Positions 24,743 through 33,673 of a stretch of DNA of 34,995 nt are shown piece by piece. The notes beneath the pieces were generated by a model. The model was not told the DNA's origin. It ran no database searches and saw only the letters and a program-made list of their open reading frames with translations. Positions within the stretch are counted from its first letter, which is position 1. Each line of letters opens with the position of its first letter. Source of the stretch: Candidatus Ventrimonas merdavium. GTDB taxonomy: Bacteria > Bacillota > Clostridia > Lachnospirales > Lachnospiraceae. The position numbers and the translations under genes are program-made. The stretch lies in assembly GCA_018715565.1 (NCBI GenBank), contig DVLJ01000096.1:1-34995 (forward strand), given 5' to 3'.

Positions 24743-26545
24743 ATGTTCCATATCCGGACGATCAAGGCCAGGCTGCAGTGGTATAACCTGTGCATCATCT
24801 GCATCATCGCCGTGATCTTCAGCATCAGCAGTTATCTGACCACCAGCAGGAAGACGGTGGAGGTGGCGGAGAATTCCCTGAACTACCATGTGGAAAGTAT
24901 TACATACCGTTATCAGATGGCTTACAATGAGATGCTGAACATCCTGCTGAACTGTACGGAGCGGGACGCCTTCGATCTGCGCCAGGTGGGACGGATGGAG
25001 ACGCCCAGCGAGCGGAAGAATGGCTTAGCGTATGCAAAGATGGCGGCTAATTATTGTGCGGTCACCGGATACGGAGGCTATATCAAGCGGCTGTCGATCT
25101 TCGATGAGAACGGCTGCGCGGTCCAGACCGGGACCGCCCTGTCCTCGGTGGACGACTGGAAGCGGATCCTGGAAGCACCCTGGTTTTCCGAGGAGGCATC
25201 CAAGGAAAGCGGGAGTTATTTCCTGACTCTGCGGGAAGCCTTATTCTATGGGGAGAAAGAACGGATGATCCCCATGATCCAGCCGGTCTCCGGAAGGGGA
25301 AAACGGCAGTGGGCAGCCCTTTTTATCTCACCCAAGCTGTACCAGGACGAGCTGGTGAAGAATGACAACGGCAGCGAGATCCTGGTGGTGACCCGGGACG
25401 GGGAGCGGATCGCCTCTCTCCATGAGGAGCCGGAGCACCGGGAGGAGAACGATAGACTGATCCGGGAGATCCTGGCCCAGGGAGAGAGCCAGGGGATGCT
25501 CTCCGGGAAGGTCCATGGGAGCAGCAGCCGTCTGGCATGGCAGGTCCAGGAGAAGAGCGGCCTTCTGGTCATGGAGATCCTGGATCTGTCTGCATTGAAA
25601 GGGGACCGGATCCTGATCCTCCAGACCGTGGTGATGATCTTCGTGATCTGCCTGGTGATCGGAAATCTGCTGAGCTTCCTGTTCAGCAGCCAGGTCCAGC
25701 GGCCCATCAACCGTCTGGTCCGTCAGATCAACCGGATCGCGGAGGGGGATTTTACCCAGACGCCGGAGATCGAGAGCGGCGATGAGATCGGCACCATCGG
25801 TAAGGTGGTGAACGACATGGCTGGACAGATCGATCAGCTCATGGAGCAGCGTCTGGAGGATGAAAAAGAGAAGAGCAGTCTGGAGCTGAAGATGCTCCAG
25901 GCCCAGATCAACCCCCATTTCCTTTATAATACCCTGGATTCCATCAAGTGGATCGCGGTGATCCAGAAAAACAGCGGCATCGTCAAGGCGGTCACCGCCT
26001 TATCCGGCCTCCTGAAGAATATGGCCAAGGGCTTCCACGAGAAGGTGACGGTAGAAAAGGAATTGGAGTTTGTCAACGATTATGTGACCATTGAGAAATT
26101 AAAATACGTGGAGCTGTTTGACGTTCAGATCCAGATGGACGATCCTGGCTTAAGCCGGGCCAAGATCGTGAAGCTGACGCTGCAGCCTCTGATCGAGAAC
26201 GCCATCTTCAGCGGCATCGAGCCCAGCGGAAAGAGCGGCACCATCCTGATCCACATCTATGAGCAGGACGGGCTGTTATATCTGGTCGTCCGGGACGACG
26301 GCGTGGGGATCCCTCCGGAGCGCATCCAGAGCCTTCTGGAGGATACGGAGAAGCTGAAGGGCGACCGGATGAGCAGCATCGGTATGGCCAACGTAGACCG
26401 GCGGATCAAGCTGACCTACGGTGAGGACTACGGCCTGACGATCCGGAGCGAGGTGGGCGCATATACGGAGATCACAGTAAAGGTTCCTCTGGAATATGCA
26501 GAGGACGGGGAGGATTTGTATGTATCGGGTAATGCTGGTAGATGA
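24743..26545 (+). CDS. YesM-type sensor histidine kinase
   Basis: A 600-residue sensor. Helix 1 (about 13-33) and helix 2 (about 289-311) flank an extracellular sensing domain of roughly 255 residues. A HAMP segment (312-365) with RPINRL and DEIGTIGKVVNDM follows. Then comes the His_kinase (PF06580) region with INPHFLYNTLDSIKW, phosphorylated at His392, and an ATP lid with LIENAIFSG and RDDGVGI. This is the type that controls glycan-use genes in Firmicutes. It overlaps the response regulator by 26 bases. The GGAGG (24736-24740) lies only two bases before the ATG, so an upstream G-run may be used. The ligand is unknown; neighbours suggest an oligosaccharide. Confidence 0.95.
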   Translation: MFHIRTIKARLQWYNLCIICIIAVIFSISSYLTTSRKTVEVAENSLNYHVESITYRYQMAYNEMLNILLNCTERDAFDLRQVGRMETPSERKNGLAYAKMAANYCAVTGYGGYIKRLSIFDENGCAVQTGTALSSVDDWKRILEAPWFSEEASKESGSYFLTLREALFYGEKERMIPMIQPVSGRGKRQWAALFISPKLYQDELVKNDNGSEILVVTRDGERIASLHEEPEHREENDRLIREILAQGESQGMLSGKVHGSSSRLAWQVQEKSGLLVMEILDLSALKGDRILILQTVVMIFVICLVIGNLLSFLFSSQVQRPINRLVRQINRIAEGDFTQTPEIESGDEIGTIGKVVNDMAGQIDQLMEQRLEDEKEKSSLELKMLQAQINPHFLYNTLDSIKWIAVIQKNSGIVKAVTALSGLLKNMAKGFHEKVTVEKELEFVNDYVTIEKLKYVELFDVQIQMDDPGLSRAKIVKLTLQPLIENAIFSGIEPSGKSGTILIHIYEQDGLLYLVVRDDGVGIPPERIQSLLEDTEKLKGDRMSSIGMANVDRRIKLTYGEDYGLTIRSEVGAYTEITVKVPLEYAEDGEDLYVSGNAGR

Positions 26546-28154
26546 TGAGCCGCTGATCCTGGCGGGGATCGCGTCCATGCTGTGCTGGGAGGACCATGAC
26601 TGCAGGATCGTGGGGAAGGCCACCAACGGACAGCAGGCGCTGGAGAAGATGGAGGAGCTGCGGCCGGATCTGGTGATCACGGATATCAAGATGCCGGCCA
26701 TGGACGGCTTGGAGCTGATGCGGCAGGCCCGGGAGCGGGGATATGCGGCCAAGTTTATCCTGCTGACGAACCTGGAGGAATTTTCCTTAGCCCGGGAAGC
26801 GCTGAGCCTGGGCGCCATGGAATATCTGGTCAAGCTGGAGATGAACGAGGAGACCCTGGCCAAGACCCTGGACAGCGTGATCGAGCGCTGCCGCAGGCTC
26901 CATGCCTTTTCCCAGAACGAGGGCGGAGCCGGGGCGGAGGGCTCCGCAGAGGACCGGATCCGGGATTATTTCCGCCGGGTGCTGGTATATGACATGGACG
27001 GCAGGGCCGATGAGAGCTTAGAGCAGTTGATCCGGGAACGGTTCGCCCAGCCGGTGCTGGTCCTGATCCATTTCCACTATGGGCCGGAGGGATTTACCTC
27101 GGATTTTACCAGAGAGGATCAGAAAAAGGTGATGGGCTTTGCCGAGGACATCATCGGGGAGATCGTCAACGCCTTTTTTGACCGGAGCTGTCTGATCCGC
27201 CGGGATCAGAACGGGTTCATCCTGGTGCTGTCCGCCGCGGGACAGGAGGACTATCAGGAGAGCATCCGGAGGATGGGCGGCAAATTCATCTCCATCATCC
27301 GGGACTATTTTGAGGTGTCGGCTACGGTGGCGGTCAGCCAGAGAGGGGAGAGCATCGAGGAATTCCCGGAGCTTTTGTACCAGGTGATGAGCGCCATGAA
27401 CTATACCTACTATGACTGGTCGGAGCCGGTGGTATTCTATTCCCAGAAGTGCGAGGCCAGCAGCCGCCACAGCAGCAATTTCAACATCAATTTCCTGAAA
27501 AAGGATCTGGGGCAGAGCGTCCGTTCCCGGGATGCAGTCCGGTTTGCAGAGATGATGGATCAGGTGATCGACCTGCTGATGGAGCACCGTCCGTCCCGGC
27601 CCCAGGCCATCAACGGCTGCAGCAGCCTTTATTATTTTGTCATGTCCTTTTTCGAGGACCAGAACGAGGGGGATTTCCCTTACGAGGCGGACATCATCGG
27701 ACAGCTGAACCGGATGGCGACCTTAAACGATATCATCCAGTGGATCTGCGGCTTCCGGGATCAGGTGGCGGTGGTGCTGGAGAAGCGGAAAAATGAAAAG
27801 CTGGATAAAAACGTAGAGCTGGCCCAGCAGTACGTCCGGGACCATTACCGGGAGAAGATCAGCTTAGGCCAGGTAGCCGAGGCGCTGAACATCAGCCAGG
27901 GCCATTTGAGCAGCACCTTCAAGAAGCAGACCGGCCAGACGTTCACCGATTATGTCAACGGCGTCAAGGTGGAGAAGGCGAAGGAGCTGATCGCGGCCCA
28001 CCAGTACATGATGTACGAGATCTCGGATATGCTTGGCTTTGACACCCAGTATTACTTCAGCACCGTGTTCAAGAAAGTGGCCGGCTGCACGCCCAAGGAA
28101 TATGAGCAGGAGAGCCTGCGGGAGAGTGAAAGCGGTTACAATAAAATAATATAA
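26520..28154 (+). CDS. YesN-type response regulator, AraC family
   Basis: A 544-residue regulator. Receiver domain (1-120) with acidic DDE near 8-10 and phospho-acceptor Asp55 in VITDIKMPAMDG; a long middle part (130-420) of unknown fold; and an AraC-type helix-turn-helix pair (about 430-535), with ISLGQVAEALNISQGHLSSTF and DMLGFDTQYYFSTVF. The ATG at 26520 follows GGGGAGG (26507-26513) at six bases. An earlier in-frame start at 26496 would add eight residues of kinase-overlapping sequence. It probably activates the ABC importer and lyase genes that follow. A cre site lies in its last codons. Confidence 0.95.
   Translation: MYRVMLVDDEPLILAGIASMLCWEDHDCRIVGKATNGQQALEKMEELRPDLVITDIKMPAMDGLELMRQARERGYAAKFILLTNLEEFSLAREALSLGAMEYLVKLEMNEETLAKTLDSVIERCRRLHAFSQNEGGAGAEGSAEDRIRDYFRRVLVYDMDGRADESLEQLIRERFAQPVLVLIHFHYGPEGFTSDFTREDQKKVMGFAEDIIGEIVNAFFDRSCLIRRDQNGFILVLSAAGQEDYQESIRRMGGKFISIIRDYFEVSATVAVSQRGESIEEFPELLYQVMSAMNYTYYDWSEPVVFYSQKCEASSRHSSNFNINFLKKDLGQSVRSRDAVRFAEMMDQVIDLLMEHRPSRPQAINGCSSLYYFVMSFFEDQNEGDFPYEADIIGQLNRMATLNDIIQWICGFRDQVAVVLEKRKNEKLDKNVELAQQYVRDHYREKISLGQVAEALNISQGHLSSTFKKQTGQTFTDYVNGVKVEKAKELIAAHQYMMYEISDMLGFDTQYYFSTVFKKVAGCTPKEYEQESLRESESGYNKII
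28127..28140. promoter_or_regulatory. Catabolite-responsive element (CcpA cre)
   Basis: TGAAAGCGGTTACA matches TGWAANCGNTNWCA at every defined position. It lies over the last codons of the response-regulator gene, about 85 bases upstream of the -35 of the importer promoter. CcpA binding here could impede read-through into the importer or act at the promoter from upstream. Confidence 0.65.
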
Positions 28155-28225
28155 ATATCTAAAAAAATTATAAAAAGAAATCCCTGGACCTATGAAAAAT
28201 TTATAAAAATTCGGAAGGTCCTAAA

Positions 28226-28254
28226 TTGGATAAGCGAAGCTCTTTTGTTATACT
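28226..28254 (+). promoter_or_regulatory. Promoter of the ABC importer operon
   Basis: TTGGAT (28226-28231), 17 bases and TATACT (28249-28254). Upstream (28140-28215) is very A/T-rich for this genome, like an UP element. The inverted repeat GGACCT (28186-28191) and AGGTCC (28216-28221) just before the -35 is a possible operator for the response regulator. Confidence 0.75.
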
Positions 28255-28294
28255 GGAACCATCAAGAACAAGTTTAACAGGAGGGCTTTTTATT

Positions 28295-29638
28295 ATGAAA
28301 AAAAGACAACTGACAGCGCTTTCCATGGCGGCGGTGATGACGGCGGTTTCCCTGGCAGGCTGCGGCGGCTCTGAGCCGGCAGCGACCGAAGCACCGGCAG
28401 CAGGCGGCAATACGGCCACCGAGGCTCCGGCGGCAGACGGCGGCGCGGCTTCTGGCGAGAAGGTAAAACTGACCGTATCCGTATGGGACAACTCCAGTTC
28501 TCCCCAGTTCCAGTGCATCGCAGACGCGTTCATGGAGAAGAACCCGGACGTGGACGTTGAGCTTTTGGACACTCAGGCCGACGAGTACAACAACAAGGTG
28601 ACCGTGATGCTGGCCGGCGGCGATACCGATCCGGATGTGATCATGGTAAAGGATGCAGATACCCAGGCCGGTATGCAGCAGAAGAACCAGCTGTTGGATC
28701 TGACCGATTATATCGCCAAGGACGGCATTGACTTAAGCCTGTACAACGGCGCGGCTGAGCAGCTGCAGATCGACGGCAAGCAGTACACCCTGCCCTTCCG
28801 CCGCGACTGGTATATGCTGTTCTACAACAAAGACTTATTCGACGCAGCAGGCGTGGAATACCCCAGCGACGACATGACCTGGGATGAGTTCGAGGCTCTG
28901 GCAAAGCAGATGACCAGCGGCGAAGGCAGCGCTAAGGTGTATGGCTCTCACAACCACACCTGGATGGCGATGGTTGCCAACTGGGCGATCCAGGACGGCA
29001 AGAACACCCTTCTGGCTGAGGATTACTCCTTCTTAAAGCCCTACTATGAGCAGGCTCTGCGGATGCAGGACGAGGGCGTGGTACAGAGCTATGCCAACTT
29101 AAAGACCGGCAGCATCCACTACATCAGCGTATTTGAGCAGCAGCAGTGCGCGATGATCCCCATGGGTTCCTGGTTCGTAGCTACCCTGCTTCAGGATAAG
29201 AAGGACGGCAAGTTCGACTTTAACTGGGGCGTGACCAAGATCCCGCATCCGGAAGGCGTTGCGGCTGGAAGCACCGTTGGTTCCGTGACCCCGATCGCGA
29301 TCAACGCCAAGACCGACGTGCCGGACGTTGCCTGGGAGTTCGTGAAATTCGCCACCAGCGAGGAAGGCGCAGAGATCCTGGCAGACAACAGCGTATTCCC
29401 GGCGATCTCCTCTGACGCAGTCATCGACAAGCTGGCTTCCATCGAAGGCTATCCGGAGGACGGCAAAAGCGCTTTAGAGGTGAAGAACTTCGTATTTGAC
29501 CGTCCGTTAGACGCCAAGATGCCGTCTGTACGGAAAGTCATCGAGGAGGAGCACGACCTGATCATGATCGGCGAGGAAGATATCGATACCGGTATCGCCA
29601 ACATGAACCAGCGTGCAAAGGAAGCAATGGAAGAATGA
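28295..29638 (+). CDS. Sugar ABC transporter substrate-binding lipoprotein
   Basis: A 447-residue family 1 (cluster 1) solute-binding protein. The lead peptide ends in the lipobox LAGC, with Cys23 to be lipidated. An Ala/Pro/Glu-rich linker (26-55) ties it to the membrane. The mature protein shows typical two-lobe features, such as VTVMLAGGDTDPDVIMVKD and MIPMGSWFV. SD AGGAGGG (28279-28285) lies nine bases from the ATG; upstream open frame is inside the promoter. A terminator separates it from the permease genes. The neighbour enzymes suggest an unsaturated uronic-acid oligosaccharide as ligand, but that is inference. Confidence 0.95.
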   Translation: MKKRQLTALSMAAVMTAVSLAGCGGSEPAATEAPAAGGNTATEAPAADGGAASGEKVKLTVSVWDNSSSPQFQCIADAFMEKNPDVDVELLDTQADEYNNKVTVMLAGGDTDPDVIMVKDADTQAGMQQKNQLLDLTDYIAKDGIDLSLYNGAAEQLQIDGKQYTLPFRRDWYMLFYNKDLFDAAGVEYPSDDMTWDEFEALAKQMTSGEGSAKVYGSHNHTWMAMVANWAIQDGKNTLLAEDYSFLKPYYEQALRMQDEGVVQSYANLKTGSIHYISVFEQQQCAMIPMGSWFVATLLQDKKDGKFDFNWGVTKIPHPEGVAAGSTVGSVTPIAINAKTDVPDVAWEFVKFATSEEGAEILADNSVFPAISSDAVIDKLASIEGYPEDGKSALEVKNFVFDRPLDAKMPSVRKVIEEEHDLIMIGEEDIDTGIANMNQRAKEAMEE

Positions 29639-29674
29639 TCCGGGTCCCGGAGGAAGTTTCCTAACTGAAATTAC

Positions 29675-29716
29675 AGAGAGCGTTCACTGGGTGAAACGAG
29701 GGGGCGCTCTCTTTTT
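29675..29716 (+). terminator. Partial terminator between binding protein and permease
   Basis: AGAGAGCG (29675-29682) pairs with CGCTCTCT (29705-29712), with a smaller TTCAC/GTGAA stem inside, followed by a T-run to 29716. Such terminators keep binding-protein mRNA higher than permease mRNA. Confidence 0.85.
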
Positions 29717-29729
29717 GCCCAAAAAAGGG

Positions 29730-29756
29730 GCCGAAAGCCGGGCGGATGCTTTCGGC
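29730..29756 (+). other. Hairpin before the permease ribosome-binding site
   Basis: GCCGAAAGC (29730-29738) and GCTTTCGGC (29748-29756) pair over nine positions. The stem ends two bases before AAAGGAG (29759-29765). It may protect the mRNA made past the terminator or modulate its translation. Confidence 0.6.
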
Positions 29757-29772
29757 GGAAAGGAGTAAAGCG

Positions 29773-30666
29773 ATGACAAGCAGCCAGAAAAAGGCATTAA
29801 AAACCAATCTGATCGGCTATTCATTCGTGGTTCCGAACTTTATCGGATATTTTATCTTTATTTTTATCCCGGTGTGCTTTTCCTTCGTGCTCAGCGTGAT
29901 GAAATGGGACGGCTCCGACGCCCCCATGCAGTTCGTAGGACTTGAGAATTTTGCCAAGCTGTTTCGGGACAGCACCTTTATCATTTCCCTCCAGAATACG
30001 GTGTGGTACGCGGTGTTCACCGTGCCGCTGACCCTGGTGGCGGCGCTTTTGATCGCGGTTTTGTTAAATTCCAAGATCAAAGGCATGGTAGCTTACCGTA
30101 CCGCGTTCTTCTTCCCCTACGTGGCCTCCCTGGTGGCGGTCGGCGCTGTGTGGAACATGCTGTTCCAGCCGGAATTCGGACCGATCAATGAATTCCTGAA
30201 ATGGATCGGCATCGCCAACCCGCCCAAGTGGTGCGCGTCCACAGACTGGGCGATGTGGGTCATCATCATCGTCAGCGTGTGGAAATACATGGGCTACTAC
30301 ATGGTCGTATACTTAGCGGCCCTGCAGGGGATCTCCGGCGACCTTTACGAGGCGGCCAGCATTGACGGCGCTACCGGTATCAAGAAGCTGTGGTACATCA
30401 CCATCCCCATGCTGACCCCGACCACGTTCTTCGTAGTCATCATGCTGACCATCCAGTGCTTCAAGGTGTTCGACCTGATCTACGTGATGACCGGCGGCGG
30501 CCCGGGACGTGCTACCAACGTGCTGGTAAACCATATTTACAATGCCGCGTTCGTTGACTTTAAGTTCGGCTACGCCAGCGCCTCCGCTCTGATCCTGTTC
30601 GCCATCGTGCTGGTGGTGACCCTGATCCAGATGCGCGGCGAGCGGAAGTTCACGGACTTTGTATAA
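29773..30666 (+). CDS. Sugar ABC transporter permease (MalF-type)
   Basis: A 297-residue inner-membrane protein with six helices. The EAA loop EAASIDGATGIKKLW (around 200) docks to the ATPase. The ATG at 29773 follows AAAGGAG (29759-29765) at seven bases; an upstream in-frame ATG at 29746 falls in the hairpin. It pairs with the next permease, spaced by 12 bases. No ATPase gene is here; Firmicutes CUT1 importers often share one MsmX-type ATPase coded elsewhere. Confidence 0.96.
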   Translation: MTSSQKKALKTNLIGYSFVVPNFIGYFIFIFIPVCFSFVLSVMKWDGSDAPMQFVGLENFAKLFRDSTFIISLQNTVWYAVFTVPLTLVAALLIAVLLNSKIKGMVAYRTAFFFPYVASLVAVGAVWNMLFQPEFGPINEFLKWIGIANPPKWCASTDWAMWVIIIVSVWKYMGYYMVVYLAALQGISGDLYEAASIDGATGIKKLWYITIPMLTPTTFFVVIMLTIQCFKVFDLIYVMTGGGPGRATNVLVNHIYNAAFVDFKFGYASASALILFAIVLVVTLIQMRGERKFTDFV

Positions 30667-30678
30667 GGAGGGAAGGAC

Positions 30679-31506
30679 ATGAGTACAAAAACCGTAAAAA
30701 GTAAAGTGATCGTGTATGCCGTTCTGTCTGTCCTGGCGATCGGCATGATCATCCCGTTTTTCTGGATGGTGCTGGCTTCCTTTAAGAACAGCAACGAGGT
30801 ATTCAGCATCCCGATGCGGATCCTTCCCACGGTCTGGCATTTTGACAACTATCAGACCATCTGGCAGAAGATCCCGCTGCTGACCTTCTTTAAGAATACC
30901 ACCAAGCTGACGGTGATCACCACCATCATCCAGGTGTTCACCAGCTGCTTCGCGGCCTACGGCTTCGCCAAGGTGCGGTTCAAAGGCAGAGACCTGCTGT
31001 TCGTGATCTACGTGACCACCATCGCGGTGCCGTGGCAGGTTTACATGGTACCCCAGTTCGCCCTGATGAGCAAGATGCATCTGACCAACTCTCATCTGGG
31101 ACTGATCCTGATGCAGGCGTTCTCCGCGTTCGGCGTGTTCCTGATGCGCCAGTTCATGATGGGCATCCCCAATGAGCTTTTAGAGGCGGCCCGGATCGAC
31201 GGACTCTCCGAGTACGGGATCTTCGCAAGGATCGCCCTTCCCCTGGCAAAGCCGGGCATCGCGACCCTGATCATCTTCACCTTTGTCAATATCTGGAACG
31301 ACTTCATGGGTCCGATGATCTACTTAAACAGCACGGAGTTAAAGACCATCCAGCTTGGTATCCGGATGTTCATCTCCCAGTACGGCGCGGACTATGCCCT
31401 GATCATGGCAGCTTCCGTATGCTCCCTCATCCCGGTCCTGGTGATCTTCATCATCTGCCAGAAATGGTTCGTAGAGGGCATCACCGCCGGCGGCGTAAAG
31501 GGCTGA
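30679..31506 (+). CDS. Sugar ABC transporter permease (MalG-type)
   Basis: A 275-residue six-helix permease of the CUT1 family. The EAA loop is EAARIDGLSEYGIFARIALP (in the second half), and it ends with the family feature FVEGITAGGVKG. SD AAGGAGG (30665-30671) is near. The pair with the previous gene forms the channel through which the bound sugar enters. Lyase and hydrolase genes follow at once, so import and breakdown are co-expressed. Confidence 0.96.
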   Translation: MSTKTVKSKVIVYAVLSVLAIGMIIPFFWMVLASFKNSNEVFSIPMRILPTVWHFDNYQTIWQKIPLLTFFKNTTKLTVITTIIQVFTSCFAAYGFAKVRFKGRDLLFVIYVTTIAVPWQVYMVPQFALMSKMHLTNSHLGLILMQAFSAFGVFLMRQFMMGIPNELLEAARIDGLSEYGIFARIALPLAKPGIATLIIFTFVNIWNDFMGPMIYLNSTELKTIQLGIRMFISQYGADYALIMAASVCSLIPVLVIFIICQKWFVEGITAGGVKG

Positions 31507-31546
31507 CCGCGGTATAGAAGAGAAAAAGAGAAGGAGGCGGACAGGG

Positions 31547-33637
31547 ATGACCCGTCAGCAGAGACAACAGTTTGCAGAGCGGTATGGACGGAGCAGGAAC
31601 GAGCAGGAGGCATGCGCGGCCTTCGTAAAGCGCTGGTGGCCGGAGGAGACGGCCCACCGGCTCCGGATCGCGGAGGAAGTGACCCGGCAGGAGTTCTTAT
31701 TTGATCTGCCCTGGGACATGGAGCAGACGGCGGTTCCCGTAACGTTTGACGGGGAGATCGACTGGCGCTTCCGGCCGGGGGACGACCCGGAATTTATCTA
31801 TCAGATGAACCGGCACCGGTACTGGGTATGCCTGGGGCAGGCATACGCCATGACCGGGGACGAGCGGTATGCCAGGGCCTTTGGCAGCCAGCTGGTCCAC
31901 TGGGTCCGGGAAAATCCGATCAACGAGGAGACTAAGCCGACGACCTGGCGCACCATCGAAGCAGGGCTTCGGGGGGAAAGCTGGATCAAGGCAATGGGGT
32001 ATTTCGTGGAAAGCCCGTCCGTCAGCGACGAGGTATTTGAGGTGTTTTTAAGATCCATGGCGGAGCATGGGGCCTATCTGGCGGCCTGCGACGTGCCGTT
32101 TTCCGTAAAAAGCAACTGGGGCGTGCTGGAAAACAGCGGACTGTATGCGATCGGGCGCATGCTGGAGCTGATGGGATATGAGGAGGCCGCTTCCTGGGCG
32201 GAGCTGGCCAAACAGCGTCTGACCCGGCAGATCCAGGTCCAGGTGTTAGACGACGGCGTGCATTGGGAAATGTCCGCCATGTACCACAATGAGGTTTTAA
32301 AATGTTACCTGGAGGCCCTGCGGCAGGCCGGGTTGTGCGGGGACCAGTTCCCCCAGATCGTGACGGAGAAGGTGCGGGCCATGGCGATGGCCGACCGGAT
32401 CTGGCAGAAGCCGGACGGCACCCAGCCAACCTTTGGGGACAGTGACAAGACGGACCTGCGGGATGTGATGACCATCTGCGGAGCCTGGTTTGGAGAGCCG
32501 GTATTCCGGTCCGGTGGCTATGAGCGGATGGATTTTGAGGGGATCTGGGACTACGGGACGGAGAAGGCCGCAGCCTATGAGACCCTGGAAGCTCGTCTGC
32601 CCCAGGAGACGTTTTCCTGGCAGAAGGAGAGTGGCAACTGGTATCTGCGTTCCGGCTGGGACGAGAAGGCCGACTATCTCCATCTGCGGTGCGGGAGCCT
32701 GGGCGGGGGCCACGGGCATTTTGACAAAGGCCATCTGGACCTGATGATCGGCGGAGAGGATCTGCTGATCGATCCGGGCCGCTATACCTATGTGGATGGA
32801 GCGGACCGGAGAGGCTTGAAAAGCGCGGCCTCCCATAACGGAGTGACCGTGGACCACAGGGAGTATACCCGCTGCCTGGATTCCTGGGGCGTGGAGGGGC
32901 TGCGCCCGTCCCTGCCTGGCATGTGCGCCCGGAAAGGGGAGTACACCCTGATGGAATGCGGGCATCTGGGCTATCAGGATCAGGGCGTGTATATCCAGCG
33001 CCGGGTGCTGGCCATCGGGACCCGGATCTATCTGGTGATGGATACCTGCTATGGGGAAGGGGAGCATACCCTGACCCAGCATTTCCATCCGGCGCCGGAG
33101 GTCCGGACCCAGATGGGCGCGGATGGGTTCACCCTGGTGGGAGAACGGGCGCAGGCCCGGTTCTTCTGTATCTCCCAGGGGGCGGAAGTGGCCCAGGCGC
33201 CGGCGGAGGTATCCCGGCATTATAACCAGAAGCAGGAAAGCTGCGCCGTGACCTGTGAAAGGACCGGGACCGGGGTGTTCGGGCTGATCACGGTGATCGT
33301 GTGCGGGGAGAGGGACGGCCAGGTTGGAACGGCCGGAGCGGAAGGTTCCGCCAGGATCTTTGCTGATGGGGAGAACGAAGTTGGAGGGGACGTTTGCCTG
33401 GCGGCATGCTCGGCATGCCGGATCCCGGTGATGACAGCCGGCTCAAAACGGGAGCTGGGACCGGAGGAAGGCGAAGGCGTCCAGGTGACAGCCTTTGGCC
33501 GGACCTGGAACGTGGTTCAGGTTTACGTGGAAGCCGGGGCGGACTGTGAGTACCTTGGCGCAGGCGGCAGCTTTGGATTGGGCCGGGTGATGGCGGCAGA
33601 GCAGGGGGAGCCGGATATGACGGTCCTGCACTGGTAA
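31547..33637 (+). CDS. Heparinase II/III-family polysaccharide lyase
   Basis: A 696-residue protein with an (alpha/alpha) toroid (about 40-330) and a beta-sandwich (350-690), as in the heparinase II/III superfamily. Candidate active-site residues are Asn190 (KSNWG), Tyr246-His247 (MYHNE), His389 and His391 (GGGHGHFDKGH) and His430 (ASHNG). Such lyases cut uronic-acid polysaccharides by beta-elimination, leaving an unsaturated uronate. Heparin, heparan, hyaluronan or alginate are all possible. It has no signal peptide, so it should act in the cytosol on imported oligosaccharides. SD AAGGAGG (31531-31537) lies nine bases from the ATG. Confidence 0.92.
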   Translation: MTRQQRQQFAERYGRSRNEQEACAAFVKRWWPEETAHRLRIAEEVTRQEFLFDLPWDMEQTAVPVTFDGEIDWRFRPGDDPEFIYQMNRHRYWVCLGQAYAMTGDERYARAFGSQLVHWVRENPINEETKPTTWRTIEAGLRGESWIKAMGYFVESPSVSDEVFEVFLRSMAEHGAYLAACDVPFSVKSNWGVLENSGLYAIGRMLELMGYEEAASWAELAKQRLTRQIQVQVLDDGVHWEMSAMYHNEVLKCYLEALRQAGLCGDQFPQIVTEKVRAMAMADRIWQKPDGTQPTFGDSDKTDLRDVMTICGAWFGEPVFRSGGYERMDFEGIWDYGTEKAAAYETLEARLPQETFSWQKESGNWYLRSGWDEKADYLHLRCGSLGGGHGHFDKGHLDLMIGGEDLLIDPGRYTYVDGADRRGLKSAASHNGVTVDHREYTRCLDSWGVEGLRPSLPGMCARKGEYTLMECGHLGYQDQGVYIQRRVLAIGTRIYLVMDTCYGEGEHTLTQHFHPAPEVRTQMGADGFTLVGERAQARFFCISQGAEVAQAPAEVSRHYNQKQESCAVTCERTGTGVFGLITVIVCGERDGQVGTAGAEGSARIFADGENEVGGDVCLAACSACRIPVMTAGSKRELGPEEGEGVQVTAFGRTWNVVQVYVEAGADCEYLGAGGSFGLGRVMAAEQGEPDMTVLHW

Positions 33638-33673
33638 GCATGGATGATCGAGTAAGAAAAGGAGAAGGCGACT

